DNA of 64,000 bases from Rapidithrix thailandica. GTDB lineage: Bacteria; Bacteroidota; Bacteroidia; Cytophagales; Flammeovirgaceae. The stretch lies in the NCBI RefSeq assembly GCF_039710355.1, contig NZ_JBDKWZ010000006.1, positions 310,001 to 374,000 on the forward strand, given 5' to 3'. Of the stretch, positions 17,230 through 26,700 are shown one piece after another. Below the pieces are notes generated by a model. That model saw only the letters and a list, made by a program, of their open reading frames with translations, was not told where the DNA came from and searched no databases. The position numbers were made by a program, and so were the translations under genes. How positions within the stretch are numbered: the stretch's first letter is position 1; each line of letters opens with the position of its first letter.

Positions 17230-17466
17230 GTATTATTTCAAATAGTAGGTGTACTAACGGCCAAAGATAGCATCCCCCTCTGAAATATTTATTAACCGGA
17301 TGCAAAAAACCTCCACTCCCGTCTCTTGAAAACTAAGTAACGGTCTAGCATAAATGCTGTTGCTGATTGCAAAAACCAGCTTTCCGGTTTTGATTAAAGC
17401 GGGACAAGGGCAAAATATTGCTTGATACCTCCATCAGAACTCTTAATGGTTAGCAATCACCTCTTT

Positions 17467-17853
17467 TTACCCTTCCACAAAAAAACGATCGGTAGAGTTA
17501 TGACTTTGAGGTGCCGTTCCTAAGACTTGCAATGCATTCTCAGAAGTATTGGTGATTTGATGGATCACATCCGGATAAATGGAAATAGCATCTCCCGCAC
17601 TTAATTTTCGAGTGATGGTTTTACCCTTATCTTTCTCATTGCAATTTCTGTACGATATGGATGCTTCTCCCGAAAGGATATAGTAAATTTCGATACCTTT
17701 CTTGTGATAATGAGCCGGCAAAAACTCCTTAGGTGACAGCTCTATGATATAGAGAGAAGAGGATTCGTCTCCGGTAACAAATGCTACTTTCCGGTTCATG
17801 GTTTTATCTGCTTTGGCAGCCGCCAAAAGTGACGGGATATTTTTAACTTTCAA
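17467..17853 (-). CDS. Cupin domain protein
   Basis: A 128-residue single cupin. Motif 1 is HYHKKGIEIYYILSGEASI and motif 2 is GDAISIYPDVIHQITNTSE, with the metal-binding His-x-His...Glu...His set present. The ORF begins 2 bp after the tautomerase stop, so the two are co-transcribed. The function could be an isomerase, a dioxygenase or a sensor for a small molecule. The operon is probably controlled by the Crp/Fnr regulator just upstream. Confidence 0.8.
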   Translation of the reverse strand: MKVKNIPSLLAAAKADKTMNRKVAFVTGDESSSLYIIELSPKEFLPAHYHKKGIEIYYILSGEASISYRNCNEKDKGKTITRKLSAGDAISIYPDVIHQITNTSENALQVLGTAPQSHNSTDRFFVEG

Positions 17854-17855
17854 GT

Positions 17856-18245
17856 TTATACGTGGTTAAAAGTTTGTAATTCTCCATTCCCGAAAGACCA
17901 GTTTTCTTTTTGATTTTCTAAGAGGGTAATGATAATATCCTTAGAACTGATTTTCGTTCGGGCTTCCACCAACGTTGCGATGCTGCGGTATAGGTTTCTT
18001 TTCTGATCGATGGTTCTTCCTACGGCCGCAATGATTTGGATAAAAATGATATCGTCTGTGTGAGGGATTCCCAGATACTCCTGCGGATACTTTATTTGCG
18101 ATTTACCCAGTACTTCTATGATATGGAAGTAATCGTCTTCCGGAATCTTAAATTCATCTATCAATGCTTGATGAACCGCTTTGGAAAGCGCATTTTTCCT
18201 TTGATCGCTATGCGATGCTGACAGTGAAATTCTAACTAATGGCAT
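17856..18245 (-). CDS. Tautomerase family protein
   Basis: The start at 18245 gives MPLVRISLSASHSDQ, with Pro directly after the initiator Met. That Pro is the catalytic base of the 4-oxalocrotonate tautomerase / MIF superfamily once Met is removed. An in-frame ATG at 18293 would bury it and is rejected. The 129-residue protein continues with LSKAVHQALIDEFKIP and the YPQEYLGI and EDDYFHIIE motifs of the larger tautomerase group. A near-perfect FNR-type box (18302-18315) lies 57 bp upstream inside the end of the regulator gene. Confidence 0.8.
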   Translation of the reverse strand: MPLVRISLSASHSDQRKNALSKAVHQALIDEFKIPEDDYFHIIEVLGKSQIKYPQEYLGIPHTDDIIFIQIIAAVGRTIDQKRNLYRSIATLVEARTKISSKDIIITLLENQKENWSFGNGELQTFNHV

Positions 18246-18289
18246 AGTATAATGATTCATTGTTTCACTGCAAACTTGGGAACGATTTG

Positions 18290-18832
18290 TCAAACTTCAC
18301 CTTGACGTAGATCAAGACTTTTCAGTCTGGACAAGGTTTCGGGTCTCATTTTGAGATAAGAGGCAATCAGGTGCTGGGGAAATTCCTGTTCAATATTTTT
18401 CCGGTATTTAATTAGCTCCTCATACCGTTCTTTGGCTTTCAGTTTTACCAAGGAGGTTTCTTTAAAGCATTTGTTGACAAACAATTGGTCAGCAATACTT
18501 TTAAAAACGTGCATCCACTTGATATCCGAAGCCAGCTTTTCATATTCTTTTTTCTCTATCACATAGAGGCTTGATGGGCTGTAAGCCTGGATATGGGCAG
18601 GAGACGGAATACCTGTCAGAAAACTTCTGTAGGAGGTAATAATGGAATGAGTGCTATATAATTCACTTACAATCGTGTTTGCATGTTCATCTTCAAAAAA
18701 AGAAAATAAGCTTCCGCTTTCCACGATTCCGATATAGTTGCAAACTTGACTTTCCCTGACAAAGAAATCGTTTTTCTTAATCATCATGTGTTGGCCAACC
18801 TGTTTGAACGCATCTAAAATTGTATCCCTCAT
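18290..18832 (-). CDS. Crp/Fnr family transcriptional regulator
   Basis: A 180-residue regulator with an N-terminal cyclic-nucleotide-binding-like beta barrel (NYIGIVESGSLFSFFEDE, SIITSYRSFLTGIPS) and a C-terminal winged helix with HLIASYLKMRPETLSRLKS as the DNA-reading helix-turn-helix. Cys residues suited to an FNR iron-sulphur cluster are not arranged in the classical way. A FNR-like site lies in its last codons upstream of the tautomerase-cupin pair, the same architecture as at 60984-61575. Confidence 0.85.
   Translation of the reverse strand: MRDTILDAFKQVGQHMMIKKNDFFVRESQVCNYIGIVESGSLFSFFEDEHANTIVSELYSTHSIITSYRSFLTGIPSPAHIQAYSPSSLYVIEKKEYEKLASDIKWMHVFKSIADQLFVNKCFKETSLVKLKAKERYEELIKYRKNIEQEFPQHLIASYLKMRPETLSRLKSLDLRQGEV
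18302..18315. promoter_or_regulatory. FNR-type box upstream of tautomerase-cupin
   Basis: TTGACGTAGATCAA (plus strand) differs from TTGAT-N4-ATCAA at one base. It overlaps the last codons of the Crp/Fnr gene and lies 57 bp upstream of the tautomerase start. Confidence 0.5.
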
Positions 18833-18940
18833 ACCTCTTTTTACCTTTTACAAAAAGCATTTTTGTTATAAAAATCATTGATCATACCGTATGCCATTTG
18901 CGGCTTCATGGTAAGATCATCGAAATACTTAAGGGTAGGT

Positions 18941-19390
18941 TTACCCATACCACGCTACTTCGTATTCCAGTAATAATTTGTCCAGGTCATTTTTTTGATG
19001 CTTTAATCTAAACATCTCCGTTTCTTTTCTACTTTGTGGCCCACCTCCTACTCTTATCAGCCTATCAATATAGTTGATAAAATCAGTTGATTCATCCCCA
19101 AAAAGCTCGCCTTTCAATATTACTTTTTTCACCGGATAAACCCCACTTCTGACCTTTAGTGCCTGTTTTGCTGAGTAACCAACGGTGATAAATCCATGTT
19201 TATCGGCTAATTCATAGGCAATTTTAGGAATCCCTGAATTGGTATAACCGCTTACGATTTCAATGAATTGATGAGGGTGCTCGCTTTTTAAGTCTTCGAA
19301 CAATTTATCGACTAACTGATATGCCGCTTTCTTATCGAATTGATTTTTACTAAAACCTACTACGCCGTATTTTATCGTTTCTACTTGCAT
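18941..19390 (-). CDS. Rossmann-like (SLOG-type) protein, unknown function
   Basis: A 149-residue protein with alternating strands and helices: KYGVVGFSKNQFDKKAAYQL at the start, IEIVSGYTNSGIPKIAYELA and then HGFITVGYSAKQAL. The GY-T-N-S-G-I-P nucleotide-binding-like loop recalls SLOG/LOG-family folds. The C-terminus (ETEMFRLKHQ...LLEYE) is helical. It starts just downstream of repeat B copy 2. The family assignment is tentative. Confidence 0.6.
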   Translation of the reverse strand: MQVETIKYGVVGFSKNQFDKKAAYQLVDKLFEDLKSEHPHQFIEIVSGYTNSGIPKIAYELADKHGFITVGYSAKQALKVRSGVYPVKKVILKGELFGDESTDFINYIDRLIRVGGGPQSRKETEMFRLKHQKNDLDKLLLEYEVAWYG

Positions 19391-19409
19391 ATTGATGTTA
19401 TCCGATTAT

Positions 19410-19564
19410 GAAGTGAGTTAACCTTTTTCTTTTTCCTAAAAAATGTTTCAAAAACGCCTCCTCTGTGTTACTTTTTTCAATAATAGCTTTGGCTATTCTC
19501 TTCAAAAAGTGCCTTGATGAGCCGGTTTTGATTCCATGTTCGGTCAAAAACTATAAACCACTTC
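19410..19564. repeat. Repeat B, copy 2 (MITE-like, 155 bp)
   Basis: About 90% similar to 1857-2017 by eye and in the same orientation. The end repeats are GAAGTGAGTTAACC / ATAAACCACTTC. It abuts the start of the SLOG-like gene and could supply part of its promoter. Confidence 0.75.
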
Positions 19565-19641
19565 TATGCTTTTAAGAAAGGTTCGCGAGTAATCCCCGGT
19601 GTTTTTTCAGACCCTTTACATAAGGTTCCGTATCCGCTTTT

Positions 19642-20097
19642 TTAATCAAAACTTATCACTCCTTTTTTGATTTTAAAACTGAATAACCTTGAAGTATCCA
19701 CTTCCTTCCCGTTAAGTTTTCCTGCTTTCCAAGCTCCCAGGGAATTGAAAACAGCTTCAATTTGTCTGTCAAGTTCCGGACTTTTTGTTTTATTGTCCAT
19801 TTTGCACTGAACCACCTCCCCTTTACAATTTATGATAAGTCCAATCATGCCCTTGTCCTTATATTTAGGGTTCTCTTTTAAAAATTGAACTTCAGTGTTC
19901 AAATGCTTCAAAATCTCATCTTTCGATTTTGGGCAAACGGCTTCAACTTGCCCCTTGAACATAGGAAATAAAGAATAGACCTCGTTGATGTCACAGATTC
20001 CTTTGACAGGTTCTTTGACCTCCATTTTTGCGACAAATTGAGCGGAAGCATGTAAACTCATAAAAGAAATTGCTATTGCAAAAATTACTTTTTTCAT
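19642..20097 (-). CDS. Exported TonB C-terminal-like protein
   Basis: A 151-residue protein with a signal peptide (MKKVIFAIAISFMSLHASAQ). The mature part ends in a TonB-C-like fold: GMIGLIINCKGEVVQCKMD, then LDRQIEAVFNSLGAWKAG and SRLFSFKIKKG. This is the energy-transducer C-terminal pattern without a transmembrane anchor or proline-rich linker. It is a stand-alone periplasmic domain seen in many Bacteroidota, with unknown partners. Confidence 0.7.
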   Translation of the reverse strand: MKKVIFAIAISFMSLHASAQFVAKMEVKEPVKGICDINEVYSLFPMFKGQVEAVCPKSKDEILKHLNTEVQFLKENPKYKDKGMIGLIINCKGEVVQCKMDNKTKSPELDRQIEAVFNSLGAWKAGKLNGKEVDTSRLFSFKIKKGVISFD

Positions 20098-20128
20098 ATT
20101 TTATGATTTTCAACAATTAGATGAAACG

Positions 20129-20313
20129 AAGAACATGTTTAAAATTCGTTGCGGGGCCGCCCCTTTGGTGGTAAAAATTTTCAGTTTAGAGTTCTCAACA
20201 TAGTATTTTTATAGTCCGACATACCGGAATGCCGGCCACCGGAATGTCGGCCACCGGAATACTGCACTGAAGTTCCTGAAATGGGAATTTGTAGTTCATT
20301 TAAGCATACTCTT
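20129..20313. repeat. Repeat C, copy 2
   Basis: It starts AAGAACATGTTTAAA and ends TTAAGCATACTCTT, with the same interior as copy 1 (ATTCGTTGCGGGGCCG, AAGTTCCTGAAATGGGAATT). It also has an internal short tandem repeat (CCGGAATG-CCGGCCA, CCGGAATG-TCGGCCA, CCGGAATA) around 20225-20267. Confidence 0.7.
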
Positions 20314-20354
20314 AAAGCTTTTTGTAAGCCTGTAGGAAGTGCGTATAAGGTCAA

Positions 20355-20400
20355 AAAGCCTCACTACCCATAGATTTATCCCAATGGGTAGTGAGGCTTT
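20355..20400 (-). terminator. Intrinsic terminator of the 20439-21967 operon
   Basis: A perfect 17-bp stem (AAAGCCTCACTACCCAT / ATGGGTAGTGAGGCTTT) with a 12-base loop, followed on the minus strand by a TTTTT run. It is 39 bp after the stop of the minus-strand lipoprotein gene. Confidence 0.9.
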
Positions 20401-20438
20401 AAATTGTTCAAGTCATGAAAGTCTATTGTGCAAAAAGA

Positions 20439-21032
20439 CTATTCATTCCCCATGAAATTAGGGACATTTAAGGACTCTGTATATTTTACGGTAAGTCTGA
20501 CTCTTACGATTACATCCAGTTCGATTCGCTCACCTTCCGGTACGGAAGTTCCGAACGTAGTGATGCTAAGGGATGCATCGTCTGTAGCATTGATATAGCC
20601 TTTTACCTTTTCCGTAAGCAAAAGGATACCTGCTCTCTCTAAACTCGTCAAGGGAGTAAAATCCTTGTAATCATCGAAAGCAACTTCTCTGGAAGCATAT
20701 AATGCCGTGGATTGATTGTTCATATCGACCAAGGAGCCGCCTATATTTACCTTAGAAGCCAGGTTACCCTCTTTCGGTACTATTTTGATAGCTATACTTT
20801 CAATATTTACATCGTCAATGTTTGAGACATCTTCCCGGTTAATTTGTTCCATGATCTCTTCCCGGGTGATGTACTTGCTTTCTTCATATACACCATCATC
20901 GCTAATAGTAAAAGTATACTCGTTGTCTACGTTGAGAACGAGTCCGAAATCTTTTTCTTCACAAGAAAAAAACAAAACGGCAAGAAAAGGAATTACAAGG
21001 TATTTGGTATAAGTAAAATTAAGATTTTTCAT
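20439..21032 (-). CDS. Putative lipoprotein, unknown function
   Basis: A 197-residue protein with a lipoprotein signal (FLAVLFFSCEEKDF, Cys near residue 25). The mature domain is a mixed alpha-beta region (EYTFTISDDGVYEESKYI, VDVNIESIAIKIVP) followed by TSLERAGILLLTEKVKGYI and VIVRVRLTVKYTESL. It starts 26 bp after the DUF6588 gene and shares its terminator, so the two form an operon. The family is not recognised. Confidence 0.65.
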   Translation of the reverse strand: MKNLNFTYTKYLVIPFLAVLFFSCEEKDFGLVLNVDNEYTFTISDDGVYEESKYITREEIMEQINREDVSNIDDVNIESIAIKIVPKEGNLASKVNIGGSLVDMNNQSTALYASREVAFDDYKDFTPLTSLERAGILLLTEKVKGYINATDDASLSITTFGTSVPEGERIELDVIVRVRLTVKYTESLNVPNFMGNE

Positions 21033-21058
21033 ATGCTTTTTTATACGGTTATGATGAA

Positions 21059-21967
21059 TTATTTATTTGTCCCAATGTCAAATCCAAGGCCTACGGCTAA
21101 GGTATTGGACTTGCCCAGGTTATAATCTGAATGCAGGTAGAAAGGTCCGAACTTCAATGCTGCCCCAGCAGTAAACCTCAGGGAAGAGCTCTTCTTCAAT
21201 TCGATGTCAATCACCTCTTCCGCATCACCGGATTTGTAGGTATAAGAAATATCCAATGAGGAAGTTTCAAACCCAGGCCCTCCGTAGATCGTCAACGGAC
21301 CAAACTTTTTACTCGCCTGTAAAGCAATCAGATTGGTTTTGGCTTCTAATAAATTGTCGAGCTCGACATTTTGCCAGTAATACGCCAAGGCTACGTCTAA
21401 AGGTAATGCCTCGAAGTATTGGCTCACACTGTGGCGCAAGCCTAATCCCAGTAATTTCAAATTGCCCAGGTCATCACTCAGGTCTTGCGCAAAGTAACGC
21501 AGGGATACTTCCGTGCCAAAAATGCCACCCACACTCAATTGCGGAACGGCCAGAGGCATGCTGTTCATTCCCAAACCTCCGGGAAAATTATACACGGTAC
21601 CGTCCTCGTTTTCGATAGAGGCCCCCTTCGGGCTTCCGAAAATGGTCGGGGCATCAATGGTACTGACCGGACGGAAATCCCCATCGGTAGTAGCACTAAA
21701 GGTTTTGTGTTTATCCTTGATCATAGCCGACATAGCCGTAAGACCGATAGATACCCGGAGACCCTTTTTGGGGATTTTTGCCGAATGGATGAAACCGCTG
21801 TTTAAATTACCCCCTAATGTATAGACCATCGGTTGCATATATCCCGAGCCGTTTTCAGAGGTGTACCTTTGCAGGAAATCTTCAATTTTTTGTGCCGAAG
21901 CCCGGTAAGATAAGAACCCACTTATCACTAATAAGGAAAAAAGTATTCGTAAGGATTTTTTGATCAT
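21059..21967 (-). CDS. DUF6588 family outer-membrane-like protein
   Basis: A 302-residue protein with a signal peptide (FLSYRASAQ cut near residue 26). The mature N-terminus is KIEDFLQRYTSENGSGYMQ, typical of the DUF6588 family. A beta-barrel-like pattern follows (alternating GLRVSIGLTA, LLGLGLRHSVSQYFEALPLD, LAYYWQNVEL) and it ends AVGLGFDIGTNK. It is probably a small outer-membrane barrel. The ligand is unknown. It is first in a two-gene operon with the lipoprotein at 20439-21032. Confidence 0.75.
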   Translation of the reverse strand: MIKKSLRILFSLLVISGFLSYRASAQKIEDFLQRYTSENGSGYMQPMVYTLGGNLNSGFIHSAKIPKKGLRVSIGLTAMSAMIKDKHKTFSATTDGDFRPVSTIDAPTIFGSPKGASIENEDGTVYNFPGGLGMNSMPLAVPQLSVGGIFGTEVSLRYFAQDLSDDLGNLKLLGLGLRHSVSQYFEALPLDVALAYYWQNVELDNLLEAKTNLIALQASKKFGPLTIYGGPGFETSSLDISYTYKSGDAEEVIDIELKKSSSLRFTAGAALKFGPFYLHSDYNLGKSNTLAVGLGFDIGTNK

Positions 21968-22097
21968 TTTGAATTTTGGTTAAAAGATTTTGGTTCAAAA
22001 ATATTTTAAAAACCTTTCATTACAAATTAAATATGTTTTAAAATAGCATTATATAAAGAGTTCTCACTCTGTAATATATGGATTCTTTATCGTTTTG

Positions 22098-23678
22098 TTA
22101 ATTTTCATAGATAATTTTAAATTCTACCCTACGGTTGTGTTCCCTGCCTTTTTGGGTAGTGTTATCTTCCAGAGGTTCCGATTCTCCCATGCCTTTCACC
22201 GTAATCCGGTCTGCTTTGACCCCTCTGTTGACCAGGTATTGCTTGACGATTCCGGCCCGTTTTACCGACAATTCTTGGTTAACCGATTCCGGTCCCAAAT
22301 TGCAACTATGGCCTACCAATTCAATAGTAAAGTGTTCTTTATTACGCAAAACGATGGCTACTTCCTCCAAAAAGGCTTTTGATTCCTGATCAAGGTTATC
22401 CGAATTAAAATCAAACTTAACGGTTTGGGCAAAAAGTGCTTTTTCTTCAGTAGTAAGATTTTCCGGTTGATGATTTCCGGGATATACTTGAGCCGTATCC
22501 TGAACAGCCTCTTCTTCGGGTAATGTTTCGATCACTTCTTCGGTCTCAGTACTGTCAGACTTTTCTGTATTAGGTACCGTAGCTTCTTCCTCGCCCCCCT
22601 TATTATTTTCCGGCTCGGTTTCCTCCGTATTTGGTTTTGCAGGTTCTTCTTCCTTAAGTTCCGTATCCGGCTGTTCTGTGCTGGTATAACCAGACCTGAG
22701 GTTTCTTTTTTTCTTTTTCAAACGGAAAGAAATCGCCAGCTCGACAATACCATTTTGCGCTTTTCCAAGTTCCATATTTACCGGTTTGTCAAAACTTGCC
22801 GCGATGGTCATGTTCTCTTGTTGATAGGCCAGTGAAAAAATACCGTATGAGTTGGTGTGGTACCACAAACCCAGTTCTATTTTCTTTTCCCCATTCCCCT
22901 GATTTCCTACTTCATAGCCAAACCTCGAACCCAAGTTAAAAAAGGTGTTCCCTGCCTGGCTTACCATTCTACCCGTAGGCATGATGGAAAATTTTTCTCC
23001 TTTGTATATTCGATACCCGGCTGAAGCTTTCACAGACATGGGAAGAGGGTCTTTCCGGGTTCCTATCAAAGAGATATCCGGTTGATTAATATTAAAAATA
23101 GAAGCGCCAATAAAGGCTTTTTCACGGTTAGCTTTGTCTTTCACTTTATAATACAAACCACCACTAAAAGCCGGGTAGCCTTTTGTGTTTTGTAAGACAG
23201 CATCCCCCGAAACAATATCCGGATCGTAGGTTCCATCCACATATTGATCATCCGTAATATAACTCCCCCCGATCTTTCCTTGAAAATACCCTGCTTGAAT
23301 ACCTAAGGAAAGGGCTGCGTGCTTCTTTGTCCTGATACTGTAAGCCAAGGCAAACATTCCGCCATTGGTGGTGAGCAAATCGGAAGATTTATCATTTAAA
23401 AAACTACCGGCAAACACCAAACGATTCTTTCCGACATACATGGGAAAATAGGCAGAGAAAGTGGAAGAGGTAAAATTTTCGTCTAAGTCTACCTGTTGAT
23501 TACGATAGTTGGCCATGATGCGCACATCTTCTACGGCCCCTATTTCTCCTGGATTAGTAAAAAAAGGAGTGTAATGATACATACTGAAATTAGGCACTTG
23601 GGAATATGCCATGTGCCCTAGTAATAGGAGCCCCACCAGAAAACCAGGGAATCTTAAATTTGTAAATCGTTTGGACAT
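22098..23678 (-). CDS. PorP/SprF-type protein fused to an OmpA domain
   Basis: A 526-residue protein. The start at 23678 (MSKRFTNLRFPGF, with the signal peptide ending MAYSQ) is preferred over an upstream in-frame ATG at 23801 that lies inside the previous gene. Residues ~25-300 are the PorP/SprF membrane-protein domain of T9SS partners (YHYTPFFTNPGEIGAVEDVR, NDKSSDLLTTNGGMFALAYS). A long Glu/Pro/Thr linker follows (~310-400). Then comes an OmpA peptidoglycan-binding domain (VKFDFNSDNLDQESKAFLEE, ELVGHSCNLGPESV, REHNRRVEFKI). PorP-OmpA fusions probably attach secreted adhesins to the cell wall. It follows the giant T9SS substrate gene by 38 bp, so it may help to anchor those products. Confidence 0.85.
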   Translation of the reverse strand: MSKRFTNLRFPGFLVGLLLLGHMAYSQVPNFSMYHYTPFFTNPGEIGAVEDVRIMANYRNQQVDLDENFTSSTFSAYFPMYVGKNRLVFAGSFLNDKSSDLLTTNGGMFALAYSIRTKKHAALSLGIQAGYFQGKIGGSYITDDQYVDGTYDPDIVSGDAVLQNTKGYPAFSGGLYYKVKDKANREKAFIGASIFNINQPDISLIGTRKDPLPMSVKASAGYRIYKGEKFSIMPTGRMVSQAGNTFFNLGSRFGYEVGNQGNGEKKIELGLWYHTNSYGIFSLAYQQENMTIAASFDKPVNMELGKAQNGIVELAISFRLKKKKRNLRSGYTSTEQPDTELKEEEPAKPNTEETEPENNKGGEEEATVPNTEKSDSTETEEVIETLPEEEAVQDTAQVYPGNHQPENLTTEEKALFAQTVKFDFNSDNLDQESKAFLEEVAIVLRNKEHFTIELVGHSCNLGPESVNQELSVKRAGIVKQYLVNRGVKADRITVKGMGESEPLEDNTTQKGREHNRRVEFKIIYEN

Positions 23679-23716
23679 AATAAATAGTATGTTTTTCAAT
23701 GTTATAATGGTATCTC

Positions 23717-26700
23717 TTATCTGGCCAAGCGGATGACGCCTGAATTTTTGTTGGCTACCTTTAAAGGGCTGCCATCGGTAAACTGCCCTTTCAGCACCCA
23801 TACATAGGCGCCTTGGGCTTGTTCTTTCCCCTTATGCGTACCGTCCCAGCCTCTTTGAGAGAGATCCTCCCAGCTTTCCGAATAAAACACTTCGTTGCCT
23901 TCACGGTCGAAAATACTGAAACGGATGCTGGACACATTCCCTCCGCCCCGCAGGATCAAACGGTCATTCACCCGGTCACCGTTCGGAGTGAACAAAGTCG
24001 GCAAAAACAGTTCACTGGAACCGATCTCAAAAACGTGTACCACCGCTGTTGCCGGCAGGTAATTTTCATTTCCCTCCTGGCGGGCCGTAACCGTAACCGT
24101 TCCCGGACCTTCAATATGAATCGTAGTACCCGTTAAACTTGCTACACCCGAGGCAGGTTGGGTCTCTACCGAAAAGGTAACCGGTAAACCCGATTCTCCA
24201 CCCGTTGCATAAAGGGAAACCGGATCCGCCCCCACTTTCTTATCAGGTATAGGATCAAAGAGAAGGATTTGAGGTGCTTTTTCAATGGTCAAAGTAGCCG
24301 TTAAGGTGATCGAAGAACAGCTGGCCACACCCGGATCAAGCGATGCGGTAACCATATAACTTCCTGTATTCGTCTGCTCATTGTTCTGATAAGTCACCGA
24401 GGCCCCGGCCGAAAGGCCTTCCACCACAAGGCTGTGCACCACACCATCGTAGGTATAGATGGCATCCGAGAAGGTAACTCCGGCCAGAGGAGAAGCCCGG
24501 ACCACTATCTTTTGGGTTTGGCTGGAAGTGTTCCCGCTTTCGTCTTGGTACGACCAGGTGATGATTGTGGTTCCCAGGGTTGTTATCGGAAAGCTGACAT
24601 CCGAACTCACCGTGACTGTTCCATGCGTATTATCCGTAGCTGTAGGCGGGGTAACCTCCGAGGCCACGACTTCACAATACCCCGTCACTTCCGGCAAGCT
24701 AGCGACATCCGGTACGGGCGCTGCCGTATCCCTGATCTCAATGGTTTGCGAGGCACTGGTGTTGCTCCCATCGCTGACCGTGAGGGTGAGGGTATAGACA
24801 GAAGCCGTCACAAAATCCAACCCGTTGATATCCTTCAAAGTTAACTCCCCACTGGTGGGATCAATGGCAAAGGCATCCCCCCGGTTCCCGCTCAGGATGG
24901 TCCAATTGGAAAAGGAAGTCCCTGCATCCGTATCCGTGGCCAACACCGTTCCGATCACAGTACCGTTGCCAATGCCATTGCCTAAGGCAAACACCTGTCC
25001 CGGAGAAATTACCGGAAGGTGGTCGTCATTCAATATCGTAATCGTGGCCTGATCTGTAATCGCAACAGACAAAGAGGTGCCCGACAGATTACCCATACGG
25101 AGCGATAAGGTCTCATCCGCTTCCTGTTTACTGTCCGAAGTGGGAATGACGGTAAAGGTTTGGCTTTCTCCAGCGGTTCCGGCAAAGGCCAAGGTATGGT
25201 TGTTCAAAGCCGTATAATCGTTGTCACTTGTGGTGGCTGTGCCGTCTATCGTACTTACATCCACGATGAATCCGCCCTGTACCGCTCGGTCCAAGGTAGC
25301 CGTCACGGTAACGACTCCGTCATCTTCCTGGCCCGATACATCGCTAAGGGTGACTTCGGCCATATCGTCATTGGTAATGGTTCCGGTGCCCGGGCTGCCT
25401 GAAATGGCAACATTGGTTCCGGTAGGATTGCTCAGGGTAAGGTATACGGTTTCATTGGCTTCAACGATTTCATCCCCAAAAATGACAAGCTCTACCGTTT
25501 TGCTGCTTTCTCCTACGGCAAAGCTGAGGGTACCTGAAATGGGGGTGTAATCATTGCCTGCGGTAGCCGAACCATCCGAGGTCGCATATTGCACCGTTGC
25601 TCCTCCGGCCGGTGCCGGGTGGGACAAAGAGACCGTAAACCTTAAATTGCCGGTTCCACTGTTGCCTTCCGTAACCGCAGGATTATCCACCGACAGTTCA
25701 ATATCCAAAAGCGTAAGGGAAAGGGTCACCACCGAATCACAACCCGCCTGGTTGGTCAGGGTATGGGTGGCCGTAGTATTGGAAGAAGTATAGGTTTTGC
25801 CGTCTATCCACTGATAACTGCCATAGGCCGTGACCACATCCGTGCTATAGCTGGAATCGCACTGACTCAATTTTTGCACAAAAACATCTACGCCTCCAAT
25901 GGAAGCCAGGTTGCTGATACCAGTCCCGGGGTCAAAGTCAACGGTTCCTTGAAAATACCCCGTGGTATACACATTCCCCTCCGGATCTACCGCTATGGAA
26001 TAGCCTCTGTCATCACTACTCCCTCCCATGGACCGGGCCCAGACAAAATTACCGTCCCCGTCCAATTTCTGTACAAAGATATCTCCATATCCATTAGCGC
26101 TTAGGCTACTACTACCGCCACCCGGGTCAAAGTCTACCGTTCCTGAAAAATACCCTGTAGTATACACATTTCCCTCCGCATCCACCGCAATGGAAAAGCC
26201 GCTGTCATTACTACTTCCCCCCATGGATTTAGCCCAAACAAAATTACCGTCCCCGTCCAGCTTCTGTATAAAAACATCTATACTTCCATTGGCATTTAAG
26301 TGATGGGTACTAGTCCCGGGGTCAAAGTCTACTGTTCCTTGAAAATACCCCGTGGTATAGACATTGCCTTCCGGGTCCAGAGCTATGGATTGGCCACCAT
26401 TACTATTACTTCTCCCCATGGACTTGGCCCAGACAAAATTACCGTCCCCATCCAATTTCTGTACAAAGATGTCATTAGCTCCATTGGCAGTCAGGTTACT
26501 ACTACCGGGGCCAGGGTCAAAATCTACCGTTCCTTGAAAATACCCCGTGGTATACACATTCCCCTCCGCATCCACCGCGATGGAAAAGCCATAGTCATAA
26601 CGACTTCCCCCCATGGACTTGGCCCAGACAAAATTACCGTCCCCATCCAATTTCTGCACGAAGATGTCATTAGTTCCATTGGAAGTCAGGTTACTACTAC

